DNA from: QHXW01 sp035280425
GTDB lineage: Bacteria > Acidobacteriota > Terriglobia > Bryobacterales > Bryobacteraceae
Assembly: GCA_035280425.1 (NCBI GenBank)
Contig: DATEFW010000020.1
Coordinates: forward strand, 1-64,000
Length of the DNA stretch: 64,000 nt
Reading direction: 5' to 3'
Positions 24,010 to 31,837 of this stretch are shown here, piece after piece. The position numbers were made by a program, and so were the translations under genes. Position 1 is the first letter of the stretch, and every line of letters starts with the position of its first letter. The notes beneath the pieces are model-generated. The model did not search any database. It saw nothing but the letters and a program-made list of their open reading frames with translations, and was not told the origin of the DNA.

Positions 24010-25755
24010 CTAAGGTTTTGTCGCGATCGTCACGCCCGCTTGTGAATCGATTCCGCCGATATTTACGACCACCGGGACCGCTGCGCCGGTCGTGTGCGCC
24101 GGAATGGTGGCGTTGATCTGCAGCACCCCAAGCATACCGCCGTCGAATGGCCCCGCGTAAGTGACTGGCGCGGCAACACCTCCGATGGTCACGGTAACGG
24201 CTGTGGTCAGCACAGGCATGGCCGGATCGGTGGGCAGGGTGCCTGCGGGGATCACGTAGCCGTCCACCGGCACCGGCGTGTTCGTATACACCCCTTCTCC
24301 AGTCAGGTATAGGCTGATGGCATCCCCGATTTTGGCGGCATTTGTCGCCGAATTGATGGTGACCGCGCCGGACGCAGCGCTGGTGTTGAGCGCGGCGGCC
24401 TGGCCCGAGCCGGAGCCGTCCAAGGTGAAAATGCCGGGGGCCGTGGCGGTTATGCCGATGGTTCCATTGGCCGCTGGATTTGCACCATTGGACACCACGA
24501 TGGTCTTGCCGGCTCCGATGCTCACGCCATAAGGCACCTGCACGCTCACCTGATGCTGGCTGACGTAAACCATTGGAGCGTCGATATTATCCACCTTCAC
24601 CCCGACTCCGCCGAGCGTTTTGTCCACGTAGCCTGCCGTCACATTCAACCCCGCTGCCGTGGTCGGCCCGATATTCTCCCCGAAGAGCGTGATCAGCTCG
24701 CCCGGCGCGCCCGATGCTGTATAACTCGCTGCATTGACTGCGGCATCGACCGTTGGCGTGAAGGTGAAATTAACCGTTGTCGCCGAATCGCCGCCCGGCG
24801 CGGGATTGGTGGCATAGATGACCAGCGTGGTCCCGGCCGCCAGTTGCGCGGCGGGAATGACGGCGCTGATGACGGTGGGGCTGTAGTAGGTAGTGGTTAG
24901 CGCGACCACCGGCGGACCCTGAATTTTCGCCACCGTCGCCGCCCCAAAATTTGTTCCAAAGATTGTGACCGTGGTCGCCGGGCCTCCCACTTTTCCGGTC
25001 GGCGGCCAGATTCCAGTGACGGTTGGCATCTGATAATTCACGTTGAACGACACGGAAATGGTTTGGGTCTTGTTGGCCGAGCCGGTTTCGGTCAGGGTGA
25101 TCTTCCCGGAATACGGCGTGACTTGCGCGCCGAGCGTGGATGCGTCGGCGGTGACCGCGAGCGTAACCGGTGCACCCGGAAGCACGATGCCGTTGGCGGG
25201 AGTGATTGAGAGCCATGTGGCCGTGCCTGGAGACGCCGAGAACGAAACGGGCCCTCCGGTTGACGTCAATTGCACGGGCTGCGCCGCCGGAGCCGGAGGA
25301 TAAGCGAACGTCAGGGAATTCGTGCTGAGCGTTAATGTCGGCGGAGGCGCCGTGACGATGAGCTTCACGTTGGTCGTCGCCGCCGTGCCGGGCGGAACTG
25401 CCACCGCCGGCGTGAACACCACCGCCGCCGTGTACGTCCCCACCGCCAGGCCGGTCGGGTTCACATGCAGGGCTACCTTCGCCGGCAGGCTGCCCGAGTC
25501 CGGACTGGCCGTCAGCCAGAGCGACGTCCCGGTCGTGCCCGTCGGATTGATCGTGGTTGTGTAGGTCGCCGGTGTCGCACTGGACTTGACCGTCAGGGTC
25601 TGTGCCGCAGGCAGCACCGCGCCCTGCACGTAGGACAAATTAACGTTTCCGGGCGTGGAGGTCAGGGTGACGCTCTGCCCGTACACCGCCGCGACCGCTG
25701 CCACCGCCAGCAGCCCCGCCAGCGACAGACTCCTGGGGATCGCTCGATCGCTCAT
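24010..25755 (-). CDS. Secreted Ig-like protein with TIGR03437-type C-terminus
   Basis: A 581-residue exported protein. A signal peptide (PRSLSLAGLLAVAAVAAVYGQ) is followed by two BACON/Ig-like repeats with typical LWLTASPDSGSLPAKVALHVNPTGL and WLSITPANGIVLPGAPV motifs, an IPT/TIG domain (PTVTGIWPPTGKVGGPATTVTIFGTNFG) and the Solibacter-type C-terminal domain (VNAASYTASGAPGELITLFGENIGP to VNIGGIDSQAGVTIATKP). Likely a cell-surface or secreted binding protein. The frame extends to 25887 but ATG 25755, preceded by aagg, starts right at the signal peptide. Confidence 0.85.
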   Translation of the reverse strand: MSDRAIPRSLSLAGLLAVAAVAAVYGQSVTLTSTPGNVNLSYVQGAVLPAAQTLTVKSSATPATYTTTINPTGTTGTSLWLTASPDSGSLPAKVALHVNPTGLAVGTYTAAVVFTPAVAVPPGTAATTNVKLIVTAPPPTLTLSTNSLTFAYPPAPAAQPVQLTSTGGPVSFSASPGTATWLSITPANGIVLPGAPVTLAVTADASTLGAQVTPYSGKITLTETGSANKTQTISVSFNVNYQMPTVTGIWPPTGKVGGPATTVTIFGTNFGAATVAKIQGPPVVALTTTYYSPTVISAVIPAAQLAAGTTLVIYATNPAPGGDSATTVNFTFTPTVDAAVNAASYTASGAPGELITLFGENIGPTTAAGLNVTAGYVDKTLGGVGVKVDNIDAPMVYVSQHQVSVQVPYGVSIGAGKTIVVSNGANPAANGTIGITATAPGIFTLDGSGSGQAAALNTSAASGAVTINSATNAAKIGDAISLYLTGEGVYTNTPVPVDGYVIPAGTLPTDPAMPVLTTAVTVTIGGVAAPVTYAGPFDGGMLGVLQINATIPAHTTGAAVPVVVNIGGIDSQAGVTIATKP

Positions 25756-25863
25756 GTCTGCCTTATCGGCAGATCGGAAGTCAGACTTTAGGGAGAGATT
25801 CGATCGGCTCCAGCGCTTGACGCGTACGGTATCCCCGTACATACTGGAGGCATGAAGCGCTAA

Positions 25864-26153
25864 ATGCAGCTTGCCCACTTTCGCCACAAAGGGCTTAGGC
25901 AGCTCTACGAAAGCGGCAAGCCAAAGGGGTGCCGTCCACGATGGCTGACAAGTTGAACAAACTGCTATTTGCCTCGGAGACCGCGGCCACCATCGACGAG
26001 CTCGGCCGTTTTCCTGGGTGGAAACTCCATCCGCTTAAGGGCGAGTTGAAAGGATTCTGGAGCCTGGCGGTCACTGGAAACTGGCGCCTGATCTTCCGGC
26101 ACGACGAAGAGACGAACAGGGCCCGCGATATCGATTTGATCGATTATCACTAG
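25864..26153 (+). pseudogene. higB: HigB-type toxin gene with a one-base frameshift
   Basis: RelE/HigB-family mRNA interferase remnant. Reading from ATG 25864 gives MQLAHFRHKGLRQLYESGK, the normal HigB N-terminus; the rest (VPSTMADKLNKLLFASETAATIDE to RDIDLIDYH) is in another frame from 25929. The frames join at aagccaaaggggtg (25918-25931), where one missing base would restore ESGKPKGVPS. The downstream part alone can be read from GTG 25929 as 74 residues, but that lacks the first strand and helix. The body is otherwise well conserved (WKLHPLKGELKGFWSLAVTGNWRLIF). The intact antitoxin gene follows after 9 bp. Confidence 0.8.
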
Positions 26154-26162
26154 GAAGACACG

Positions 26163-26450
26163 ATGTCCATGAAGAATCCGCCCCACCCGGGCGACCTGAT
26201 CAGAACCGAAATTATTCAAGCGCTTGGCCTCACCGTCTCAAAAGCGGCAGAGATCTTGAGAGTCCGTCGGGCTACGCTTTCGGACCTGCTTCACGGCAAG
26301 GCCGCACTTACGCCGGAAATGGCCCTGCGCATCGAAAAAGCGTTCGGCCCCGACATGGACCACCTGCTCCGCATGCAGTTGGCTTACGACGTAGCGAAAA
26401 CGCGGAGGCGTTGCAGAGCTGTCGCCGTGAAGCGCTACGTTCCGGCGTAG
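26163..26450 (+). CDS. higA: HigA-family antitoxin
   Basis: Helix-turn-helix antitoxin of 95 residues. Seen: HPGDLIRTEIIQALGLTVSKAAEILRVRRATLSDLLHGKAALTPEMALRIEKAFG, the HigA/XRE-type DNA-binding domain, then LLRMQLAYDVAKTRR. It would neutralise HigB and repress the operon. It is intact although the preceding toxin gene is frameshifted, as expected if the toxin was inactivated first. ATG 26163 is preceded by an aggaag site. Confidence 0.9.
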   Translation: MSMKNPPHPGDLIRTEIIQALGLTVSKAAEILRVRRATLSDLLHGKAALTPEMALRIEKAFGPDMDHLLRMQLAYDVAKTRRRCRAVAVKRYVPA

Positions 26451-26517
26451 CGGGGCCCAATGCTTCGGTGCCTGCTTCCCCGTTTCCGGCCGTTAGTTCC
26501 TCGAGGCCTTCCACACC

Positions 26518-26772
26518 TCACCGCCGATCGGGCTGATTACGGCGGGCCCCTTTTCCCGCTCGACTGGGGGTGTCCAGTTCGTTCGCCATATTCAGAACCG
26601 CCCGCAAAGTTCGGTCACGCTGGCATCGGTCGGAAACGCAATGGCCACATCGAGGATCGAGAAGCGCCAGATTGGTGCTGGTGCGGTAGCTAGCAGCGTA
26701 TTTCCCGCGCACACCACGCTTCATCGATGAGAAGTTGTAGCTTGAACGCAAATCTCGATTATTCTTCTTCAT
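26518..26772 (-). pseudogene. Decayed copy of brnA antitoxin gene
   Basis: Starts MKKNNRDLRSSYNFSSMKRGVRGKYAASYRTSTNL exactly like the brnA at 27782-28066. Compared with that copy it has one inserted base (cacatcgaggatc against cacatcgggatc), one deleted base (gttcggtcac against gttcggttcac) and further substitutions, so the central residues are scrambled (DPRCGHCVSDRCQRD). It belongs to the duplicated segment 26568-26858. Function is presumably lost. Confidence 0.75.
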
Positions 26773-26858
26773 AAAATCTTCGTTCCTGGCGGGTCGCTCG
26801 CCTGGCGCTAATGATCCGCACCGTTTCGCCTTCCTCGGTGTGTGCGATGACGAGCACG
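26568..26858. repeat. Direct repeat copy 1 (partner 27863-28152)
   Basis: About 290 bp in the same orientation as 27863-28152, nearly identical over their last 190 bp (gctagcagcgtatttcccgc through gatgacgagcacg) and diverged by small indels over the first 100 bp. The two copies bracket the parD/parE remnant, the minisatellite and an antitoxin fragment, giving about 1.0 kb between them. Confidence 0.8.
26759..26858 (-). pseudogene. 3' fragment of brnT toxin gene
   Basis: About 100 bases matching the last third of the intact brnT at 28053-28325, encoding the terminal HTEEGETVRIISARRATRQERRFYEEE. The match breaks at 26858 and the 5' two thirds of the toxin gene are absent; the sequence beyond belongs to the parE remnant. 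It overlaps the start of the decayed brnA copy just as in the intact pair. Confidence 0.75.
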
Positions 26859-26865
26859 TTTACGG

Positions 26866-27141
26866 CTACTGCTCGTCCTGCGCGGCGTGGTAGATCCGCA
26901 GGACTTCAATGTTCTGCTCCTTCACGCGGTACACGGCGATGTAAGGGCGGGGTGGAAACACAAGCTCGCGGGTTCCATCCTGGCGTCCCACGCGGCCGCG
27001 GTCCGGCCACTGTCTCAACGAGCGGATAGCCTCGTAGAGCTTGCGGATGGTCGGTTAGTGGTAGGGCGGATGGCGAGCTCTCAAGTAGTTGTTAATGTAT
27101 TCCAGATCCGCTGCGGCGGCGGTCGTCCAGCGAATGCGCAT
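26866..27141 (-). pseudogene. ParE/RelE-type toxin gene with an in-frame stop
   Basis: Reading from ATG 27141 gives MRIRWTTAAAADLEYINNYLRARHPPYH, then TAA (27057-27055), then in the same frame PTIRKLYEAIRSLRQWPDRGRVG, DGTRELVFPPRPYIAVYRV and EQNIEVLRIYHAAQDEQ to a TAG at 26866. This is a full-length ParE-family toxin of 91 codons interrupted by one nonsense codon; relatives usually have glutamine there (CAA to TAA would be one change). The ATG directly follows the stop of the antitoxin gene (TAGATG). Confidence 0.82.
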
Positions 27142-27363
27142 CTATGAGCGCAGCATCTGCTCCAGGCGGGAGTTCATTTCCTCTTCTTCGACGAACTCTC
27201 CCCGGTCGGCCTGCGCAATGCCTTCCGACACGGCGGCGCGAAAGCGGGCGTCCTCAAGCAGGCGCAACGCCGCGTCCTTCACCAGGCGCTCGGCGTCGGT
27301 ACCTGCCGTGGCAGCGATCTGCGCAAGCTGCGCTTCCTGGTCAGGGGTGAAGTGTACTTCCAT
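27142..27363 (-). CDS. ParD-like antitoxin
   Basis: A 73-residue acidic antitoxin starting MEVHFTPDQEAQLAQIAATAGTDAERLVKDAALRLLEDARFRAAV and ending EFVEEEEMNSRLEQMLRS. The N-terminal part resembles a ribbon-helix-helix DNA-binding domain and the acidic tail would bind the toxin. The frame extends to 27399, but ATG 27363 is the family start. Its stop abuts the start codon of the nonsense-mutated parE. The antitoxin is intact while the toxin is broken, the same pattern as at higBA. Confidence 0.78.
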   Translation of the reverse strand: MEVHFTPDQEAQLAQIAATAGTDAERLVKDAALRLLEDARFRAAVSEGIAQADRGEFVEEEEMNSRLEQMLRS

Positions 27364-27412
27364 CGAATTCAGGATAGGGGAAAGGCGAGGTTGAAGCAAC
27401 GGGCGGCTCTGG

Positions 27413-27590
27413 TCCTGGTGGGAAACGGGCCGTCTGTCCCTGGTTTTTCCCTGGTGGGAAACGGGCCGTCTGTCCCTGGTTTTTTCCTGTCCCTGGTTTT
27501 TTCCTGGTTATTTCCCTGGTGGGAAACGGGCCGTCTGTCCCTGGTTTTTCTCCTGGTTTTTCTCTGGTTTTTCCCTTCCTCTGGTTATTT
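27413..27590. repeat. Minisatellite with decaying units
   Basis: Three copies of the core ggaaacgggccgtctgtcc (starting near 27421, 27457 and 27522) are each followed by ctggttttt, and the block trails off into shorter cctggtttttc units to 27590. Unit spacing is 36 and 65 bp. The core is partly self-complementary (ACGG facing CCGT, GGGA facing TCCC). An open frame runs through it on each strand, but the translations are low-complexity and not genes. Confidence 0.85.
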
Positions 27591-27595
27591 CCTCG

Positions 27596-27722
27596 GCGAA
27601 AAGTCGTCCCGCATCTGGCGGTACCACCGGTCCATCTCTTGCTCATTGAGCCATGCGGCGAGAGCTGACTTTTCCTCCTCGGAGTTCGGCAATCGCTTGC
27701 TTGAGCGCCTCCAACGGTCATT
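27596..27722 (-). pseudogene. Frameshifted antitoxin remnant
   Basis: The reverse strand encodes LEALKQAIAELR (frame 1) and then, one frame away, EEKSALAAWLNEQEMDRWYRQMRDDFSPRK followed by a stop. Together they match the N-terminal part of a common small antitoxin type (addiction-module, about 70 residues), with at least one indel near the codons for LRGGK and another at the start region. The C-terminal third is replaced by the minisatellite. No toxin partner is seen. Identification rests on pattern memory only. Confidence 0.5.
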
Positions 27723-27781
27723 TTTCAAGATTACACGAACCCTGGAGTTGCAAAGTGGGGGACGGCCCGAAATCCCGCGAT

Positions 27782-28066
27782 CTAGCGATGAGTCCTAACG
27801 ACGCCTAATCTGCCGACGCTTTCGCCGCGCGTACGGCGAGGACCATTTCGAGTTCGCCTGGGAGTGTCGAGGTCATTCGCGATATTCAGAACCGCCCGCA
27901 AAGTTCGGTTCACGCTGGCATCGGTCGGAAACGCCTGGGCCACATCGGGATCGAGAAGCACCAGATTGGTGCTGGTGCGGTAGCTAGCAGCGTATTTCCC
28001 GCGCACACCACGCTTCATCGATGAGAAGTTGTAGCTCGAACGCAAATCTCGATTATTCTTCTTCAT
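27782..28066 (-). CDS. brnA: BrnA-type antitoxin
   Basis: A 94-residue protein whose first 60 residues (MKKNNRDLRSSYNFSSMKRG, YRTSTNLVLLDPDVAQAFPTDASVNRTLRAVL) have the BrnA layout: a linker region followed by a DNA-binding DPDVA-x-FPTDASVN helix. It would neutralise BrnT and repress the pair. Its start overlaps the brnT end by 14 bp, as in classical brnTA. The arginine-rich C-terminus (DTPRRTRNGPRRTRG) is unusual and may result from a frame change near the end of the normal antitoxin. Confidence 0.78.
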   Translation of the reverse strand: MKKNNRDLRSSYNFSSMKRGVRGKYAASYRTSTNLVLLDPDVAQAFPTDASVNRTLRAVLNIANDLDTPRRTRNGPRRTRGESVGRLGVVRTHR

Positions 28067-28152
28067 AAAATCTTCGTTCCTGGCGGGTCGCTCGCCTGGC
28101 GCTAATGATCCGCACCGTTTCGCCTTCCTCGGTGTGTGCGATGACGAGCACG
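27863..28152. repeat. Direct repeat copy 2 (partner 26568-26858)
   Basis: Covers most of brnA and the 3' third of brnT. It is the intact copy; the partner at 26568-26858 carries the indels. The copies end at the same sequence (gatgacgagcacg), where copy 1 joins the parE remnant and copy 2 continues into brnT. Confidence 0.8.
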
Positions 28153-28325
28153 CGCCGGCGGCCGGATATCCCTATGGTCAGAAATCTTAGTTCATGAGCA
28201 GAATGGTCGGGATCAGGAAACGTCATCGATAATGGATCGCCCAGCACGCTTGCTGCCTCGTGGAAATCCACCCCGTGCTTCCGAAGGTTGCCTCCGGCTT
28301 TCTTCGGATCCCAAGTGAAGACCAC
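28053..28325 (-). CDS. brnT: BrnT-type ribonuclease toxin
   Basis: RelE-fold toxin of 90 residues. Seen: FTWDPKKAGGNLRKHGVDFHEAASVLGDPLSMTFPDPDHSAHELRFLTIGISGRRRVLVIAHTEEGETVRIISARRATRQERRFYE, matching BrnT with its KHGV-F-EA, DP-H and RIISAR motifs. The frame continues to 28424, but GTG 28325 gives the family start VVFTWDP. It appears intact and is cotranscribed with brnA, so this is the only apparently functional toxin gene in the island. Confidence 0.85.
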   Translation of the reverse strand: MVFTWDPKKAGGNLRKHGVDFHEAASVLGDPLSMTFPDPDHSAHELRFLTIGISGRRRVLVIAHTEEGETVRIISARRATRQERRFYEEE

Positions 28326-28458
28326 ACCAACCAGTATACGTGGGGCGCCTGTGGTATCGAACGCGTCGTTTGTGCAACGGTCAGCCAACTTGCGGAGTCG
28401 TGATTCTCGGCAGGCCCGGCTCAACCCCGTGCCTTGTCCGGCACAGTATTGCCTCTTC

Positions 28459-29724
28459 TCACCTCACCACCTTCCCGCCCTTCATCACAAATTTCACCCG
28501 TTCCAGCTCCGTAATATCCCGCAGCGGGTCGCCGTCCACCGCAATCACGTCCGCGTACTTCCCCGCCTCCATGGCGCCCAGGTTTTCCTGCTCGCCCAAT
28601 AGCGCCGCACCGACCGAAGTCGCCGCCTGGATGGCCTGCATGGGCGTCATCCCGTACTTCACCATGTACGAAAATTCCTTGGCCTGATTTTCGGTCCAGG
28701 CGAAACCGCCGACGTCGGTGCCGAAGCTGATGCGCACTCCTTTTTTCACCGCTTTGGCGAACGCCGCGGCCGCCAGCTCCCGCATCTTGACCCAGATGGG
28801 CGCGCCTGCCGCCGCGCGTCCCTCCGCCACGTAGACGCCGACGTAGATTGTCGGGCACCAGTAGACGCCGCGCTCGATCATCTGGCCGATCAATTCGTCA
28901 TCGAGCCCATCGCCGTGCTCGATCGTATCGACGCCCGAGCGCAGCGCCTGCTCGATGCCTTCGCGTCCCATGGCGTGGGCCGCGACTTTGTGTCCCACGC
29001 GGTGCGTTTCCTCCACCAGCGCGCGGGCTTCTTCGTCGGTGAAACTCGGCCGCGAGTGCAGCGCGCCGTCTTTCAGAAAATAATGGAGATCGGAGTAATA
29101 CTTGATCCAGTCGGCGCCAAAGCTTACCTGCTCGCGCACGGCGCGCCGGATGTTATCGGGGCCATCGACTTCCTGGACTCCTTTGGGGACCTTCAGCTCC
29201 CACGAGTAACCGAGCAGCGGATAGAATCCGGTCGGCGCGAAGGAGCGCGTCGCGACATACATGCGCGGCCCGGGAATCACGCCGCGGTTGATCGCGGTTT
29301 TTACATCCACGTCGGCATACATTGCGCCTTCGGTTTCGAGATCGCGCATGGTGGTGAACCCGTGCATGAGCGCCGTGTGGACGTTGACCGTCGCGCGAAT
29401 GGCACGGTAGGGGATGGATTGCTTCAGCAACTGCTCGTCGTAATCGGCTTGCGTGATGTCGCCGTTGAGCATGATGTGGGTGTGGTTGTCGATCAGACCC
29501 GGCAGCACGGTCGAATGGCTGAGGTCGATCGTCTCGGCGCCCGGCGGAACCGCGACGTTCGCGCCGACTTCGCGGATGCGCTCGCCTTCGACCAGGATCA
29601 CGACGCTCGAGCGCGCGGCGTTGCTTTTGCCGTCGATCAGGCGTCCGCAGCGGATGGCGGTGATCTTCCGTGGGGACTGGGCTATAGCAAGGCCGCACAA
29701 AAAAAATACGACAAGAGCACGCAT
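28459..29724 (-). CDS. Exported amidohydrolase (imidazolonepropionase-like)
   Basis: A 421-residue metal-dependent hydrolase with a signal peptide (MRALVVFFLCGLAIAQS). Metal ligands are present: LPGLIDNHTHIM (H-x-H), a lysine in GADWIKYYSD, HKVAAHAMG, TIEHGDGL and FGTDVGGF. The C-terminal part (LGAMEAGKYADVIAVDGDPLRDI) is the composite beta-domain typical of this subgroup. Such exported members include prolidases and secreted peptidases/amidases; the substrate cannot be told. ggagg precedes ATG 29724. Unlike the HutI homologue at 42022-43269, all ligands are intact. Confidence 0.88.
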   Translation of the reverse strand: MRALVVFFLCGLAIAQSPRKITAIRCGRLIDGKSNAARSSVVILVEGERIREVGANVAVPPGAETIDLSHSTVLPGLIDNHTHIMLNGDITQADYDEQLLKQSIPYRAIRATVNVHTALMHGFTTMRDLETEGAMYADVDVKTAINRGVIPGPRMYVATRSFAPTGFYPLLGYSWELKVPKGVQEVDGPDNIRRAVREQVSFGADWIKYYSDLHYFLKDGALHSRPSFTDEEARALVEETHRVGHKVAAHAMGREGIEQALRSGVDTIEHGDGLDDELIGQMIERGVYWCPTIYVGVYVAEGRAAAGAPIWVKMRELAAAAFAKAVKKGVRISFGTDVGGFAWTENQAKEFSYMVKYGMTPMQAIQAATSVGAALLGEQENLGAMEAGKYADVIAVDGDPLRDITELERVKFVMKGGKVVR

Positions 29725-29815
29725 GCTGAACCTCCGGGAGTGGAGATCGTATCACGGATGGTGAGATGCGGAGTCTTCGCTGGAGAAATATATCGATTAA
29801 AGGGAGGCGCGCCTC

Positions 29816-31837
29816 CTACATCATCGCCTGCGGCGGCGCGGGCTCGTCCGGACGTCCCGCGTTCGCCAGGGGGTACCGTATCAGCACGGAGGCGATCACC
29901 AGCATGACAACAATCCCCAGCCAGTACGAAGGATTTTTGAAAACTTGCAGCAGCGGCTTATTCAGAAAATTGAACGTCGCGGTCACCAGGCCCAGCAGCG
30001 CTTCGCCGGCGATCAGTCCCGATGCCGCCAGCACCCCCACATTCACCACCCGCGCCCGCTGCGCTTCGTTGTGCCCGCTGCGTGCGCTCATGGTGTCCGT
30101 CGCCCAACGGATGACGCCGCCGATGAAAATCGCGAACATGGTCCCGAGCGGCAGGTACATGCCGATCGCCACGAGCATCGGGCTTTTCACCTTCACCAGT
30201 ACCAGCGCGAATCCCATCAGCACGCCAACGATTACCAGAGGCCACGCCATCTGCCCGCCGACGATGCCTTGCGCCAGATAGGCCATCAGCCCCGCCTGCG
30301 GCGCCGGCAGTTTCACGCTGCCGAACCCGCCCATGCCGCGGTCGAGCACCATCAGCGGAAAATACATCACCAGGCTCGCGCACACCACCGCGATCAGCTC
30401 GACAATCTGGATCGAACGCGGCGTGCCGCCCAAAATGTAGCCCGCCTTGAAATCCTGCAGCAGCTCGCCCGCCACGGCCGACGACACGCACACCACCGCC
30501 GCTACTCCCAGCACCGCCAGCACGCCGCTCGTTCCCGAAACGCCCAGCGCGATCATCAGCAGTGCCGCAACGATAATCGTCGAAAGCGTTAGCCCCGAAA
30601 TCGGGTTGTTGGACGAACCGATTACACCCACCAGGTAGCCCGATACCGTGGCGAAGAAAAATCCGACAATGAGCATCACGATGGCGGCAACCACGCCGCT
30701 CGAAACGTGCGCCGAGAATCGCGTGTACAGCACAATCATGAACAGAAACACGACGAAGATCAGGGAGAGCACCACCTTGGAACTCATGTAGCGCTCGGTG
30801 CGGCCGGCTTGGGCGACGCTCACGCTGCCGCGAAATTCTCCGAACGCGCGCCGCAGCCCTTCGGTGAGCGCTTTGCGCATACGGAACAGCGTGTAAACCG
30901 AGCCGAACAGCATGCCGCCGACGGCGATCGGCCTCACGATAAAGCGCCACACGCCGTAAGCCAGGCCGGTCCAGCCCGCGTCGCCTACCGCACCGGGCGG
31001 CATCATGGTTTGCAATTGCGGACCGAGAAAATAAATCAACAACGGAATCAGCAGGCCCCACGCCAGCACGCTGCCCGAAAAGTTGATGGACGCGAGCTCG
31101 GGCCCGATGATATAGCCCACGCCGAAAAACGCCGGGCTGATCGTCGGCCCCGACCAGATCGTCACGCCGCCGGCTCCCAGGGCTTGCCCGCCCGCGGTGC
31201 TCAGCCCCACCTTCGTCTTTCCGATTTGGCCGACCGTCACGGCGAAGTCCTTGTCGGTGGCGAACAGTCCGAACGCGCTCAGTATGTAGACCAGGCCGCC
31301 GAATCCCATGTTCCAGAACAGGTACTTCGCTCCCTGGGCGCCGTGCTGGCCGGCTTTATGAATCTCGCTCGCCGCCACCGATTCCGGAAACGGCAATTCC
31401 GGATCCTCCACCAGCACCCGCCGCACGAGCGAGCAGAACAGGACCCCGAGCACGCCGCCCGTGATCATGAGGACGGTCGATTTCCAATACGCATCGGCCG
31501 GACTGAACGACGGCCACACTTTCGCGATCACGAACGCCGGCACCGTGAAGATCGCGCCTGCCGCCACCGATTCCCCGATCGACCCCGCCGTGCGTGCGAT
31601 GTTCTCTTCGAGAACCGATCCTTTGAACGCGCGCAGCACGGCCATCCCGATCACCGCCGCCGGGTATGTGGCGGCGATCGTCTGACCGGCGCGCAAGCCC
31701 AAGTACGCATTGGCCGCGCCCAGAACCACCGTCATCACCAGGCCGATGAGCAGCGCGCGGAGCGTGAACTCCGTCATCTGCATGTTTTCGGGGACGAACG
31801 GGACGTGCCTTCGTGCGGAAGTTTCGGGAGGCGTCAT
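29816..31837 (-). CDS. OPT-family oligopeptide transporter
   Basis: Integral membrane transporter of 673 residues with about 14-16 hydrophobic spans. Seen: FTLRALLIGLVMTVVLGAANAYLGLRAGQTIAATYPAAVIGMAVLR, the N-terminal OPT signature; GGVLGVLFCSLVRRVLVEDPELPFPESVAASEIHKAG; and NNPISGLTLSTIIVAALL. The bacterial OPT branch is thought to import oligopeptides or metal chelates with protons. Its ATG overlaps the stop of the yqeY gene (ATGA), so the two are cotranscribed. Confidence 0.93.
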   Translation of the reverse strand: MTPPETSARRHVPFVPENMQMTEFTLRALLIGLVMTVVLGAANAYLGLRAGQTIAATYPAAVIGMAVLRAFKGSVLEENIARTAGSIGESVAAGAIFTVPAFVIAKVWPSFSPADAYWKSTVLMITGGVLGVLFCSLVRRVLVEDPELPFPESVAASEIHKAGQHGAQGAKYLFWNMGFGGLVYILSAFGLFATDKDFAVTVGQIGKTKVGLSTAGGQALGAGGVTIWSGPTISPAFFGVGYIIGPELASINFSGSVLAWGLLIPLLIYFLGPQLQTMMPPGAVGDAGWTGLAYGVWRFIVRPIAVGGMLFGSVYTLFRMRKALTEGLRRAFGEFRGSVSVAQAGRTERYMSSKVVLSLIFVVFLFMIVLYTRFSAHVSSGVVAAIVMLIVGFFFATVSGYLVGVIGSSNNPISGLTLSTIIVAALLMIALGVSGTSGVLAVLGVAAVVCVSSAVAGELLQDFKAGYILGGTPRSIQIVELIAVVCASLVMYFPLMVLDRGMGGFGSVKLPAPQAGLMAYLAQGIVGGQMAWPLVIVGVLMGFALVLVKVKSPMLVAIGMYLPLGTMFAIFIGGVIRWATDTMSARSGHNEAQRARVVNVGVLAASGLIAGEALLGLVTATFNFLNKPLLQVFKNPSYWLGIVVMLVIASVLIRYPLANAGRPDEPAPPQAMM

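Noticed and set aside
27413..27590. Possible CRISPR array
   Set aside because: Repeats are irregularly spaced (36 and 65 bp), the intervening sequence is itself repetitive and no cas genes are present.
27352..27798. Open frames through the minisatellite on both strands
   Set aside because: Repeated low-complexity translation (for example GNGPSVPGF) with no ribosome-binding site.
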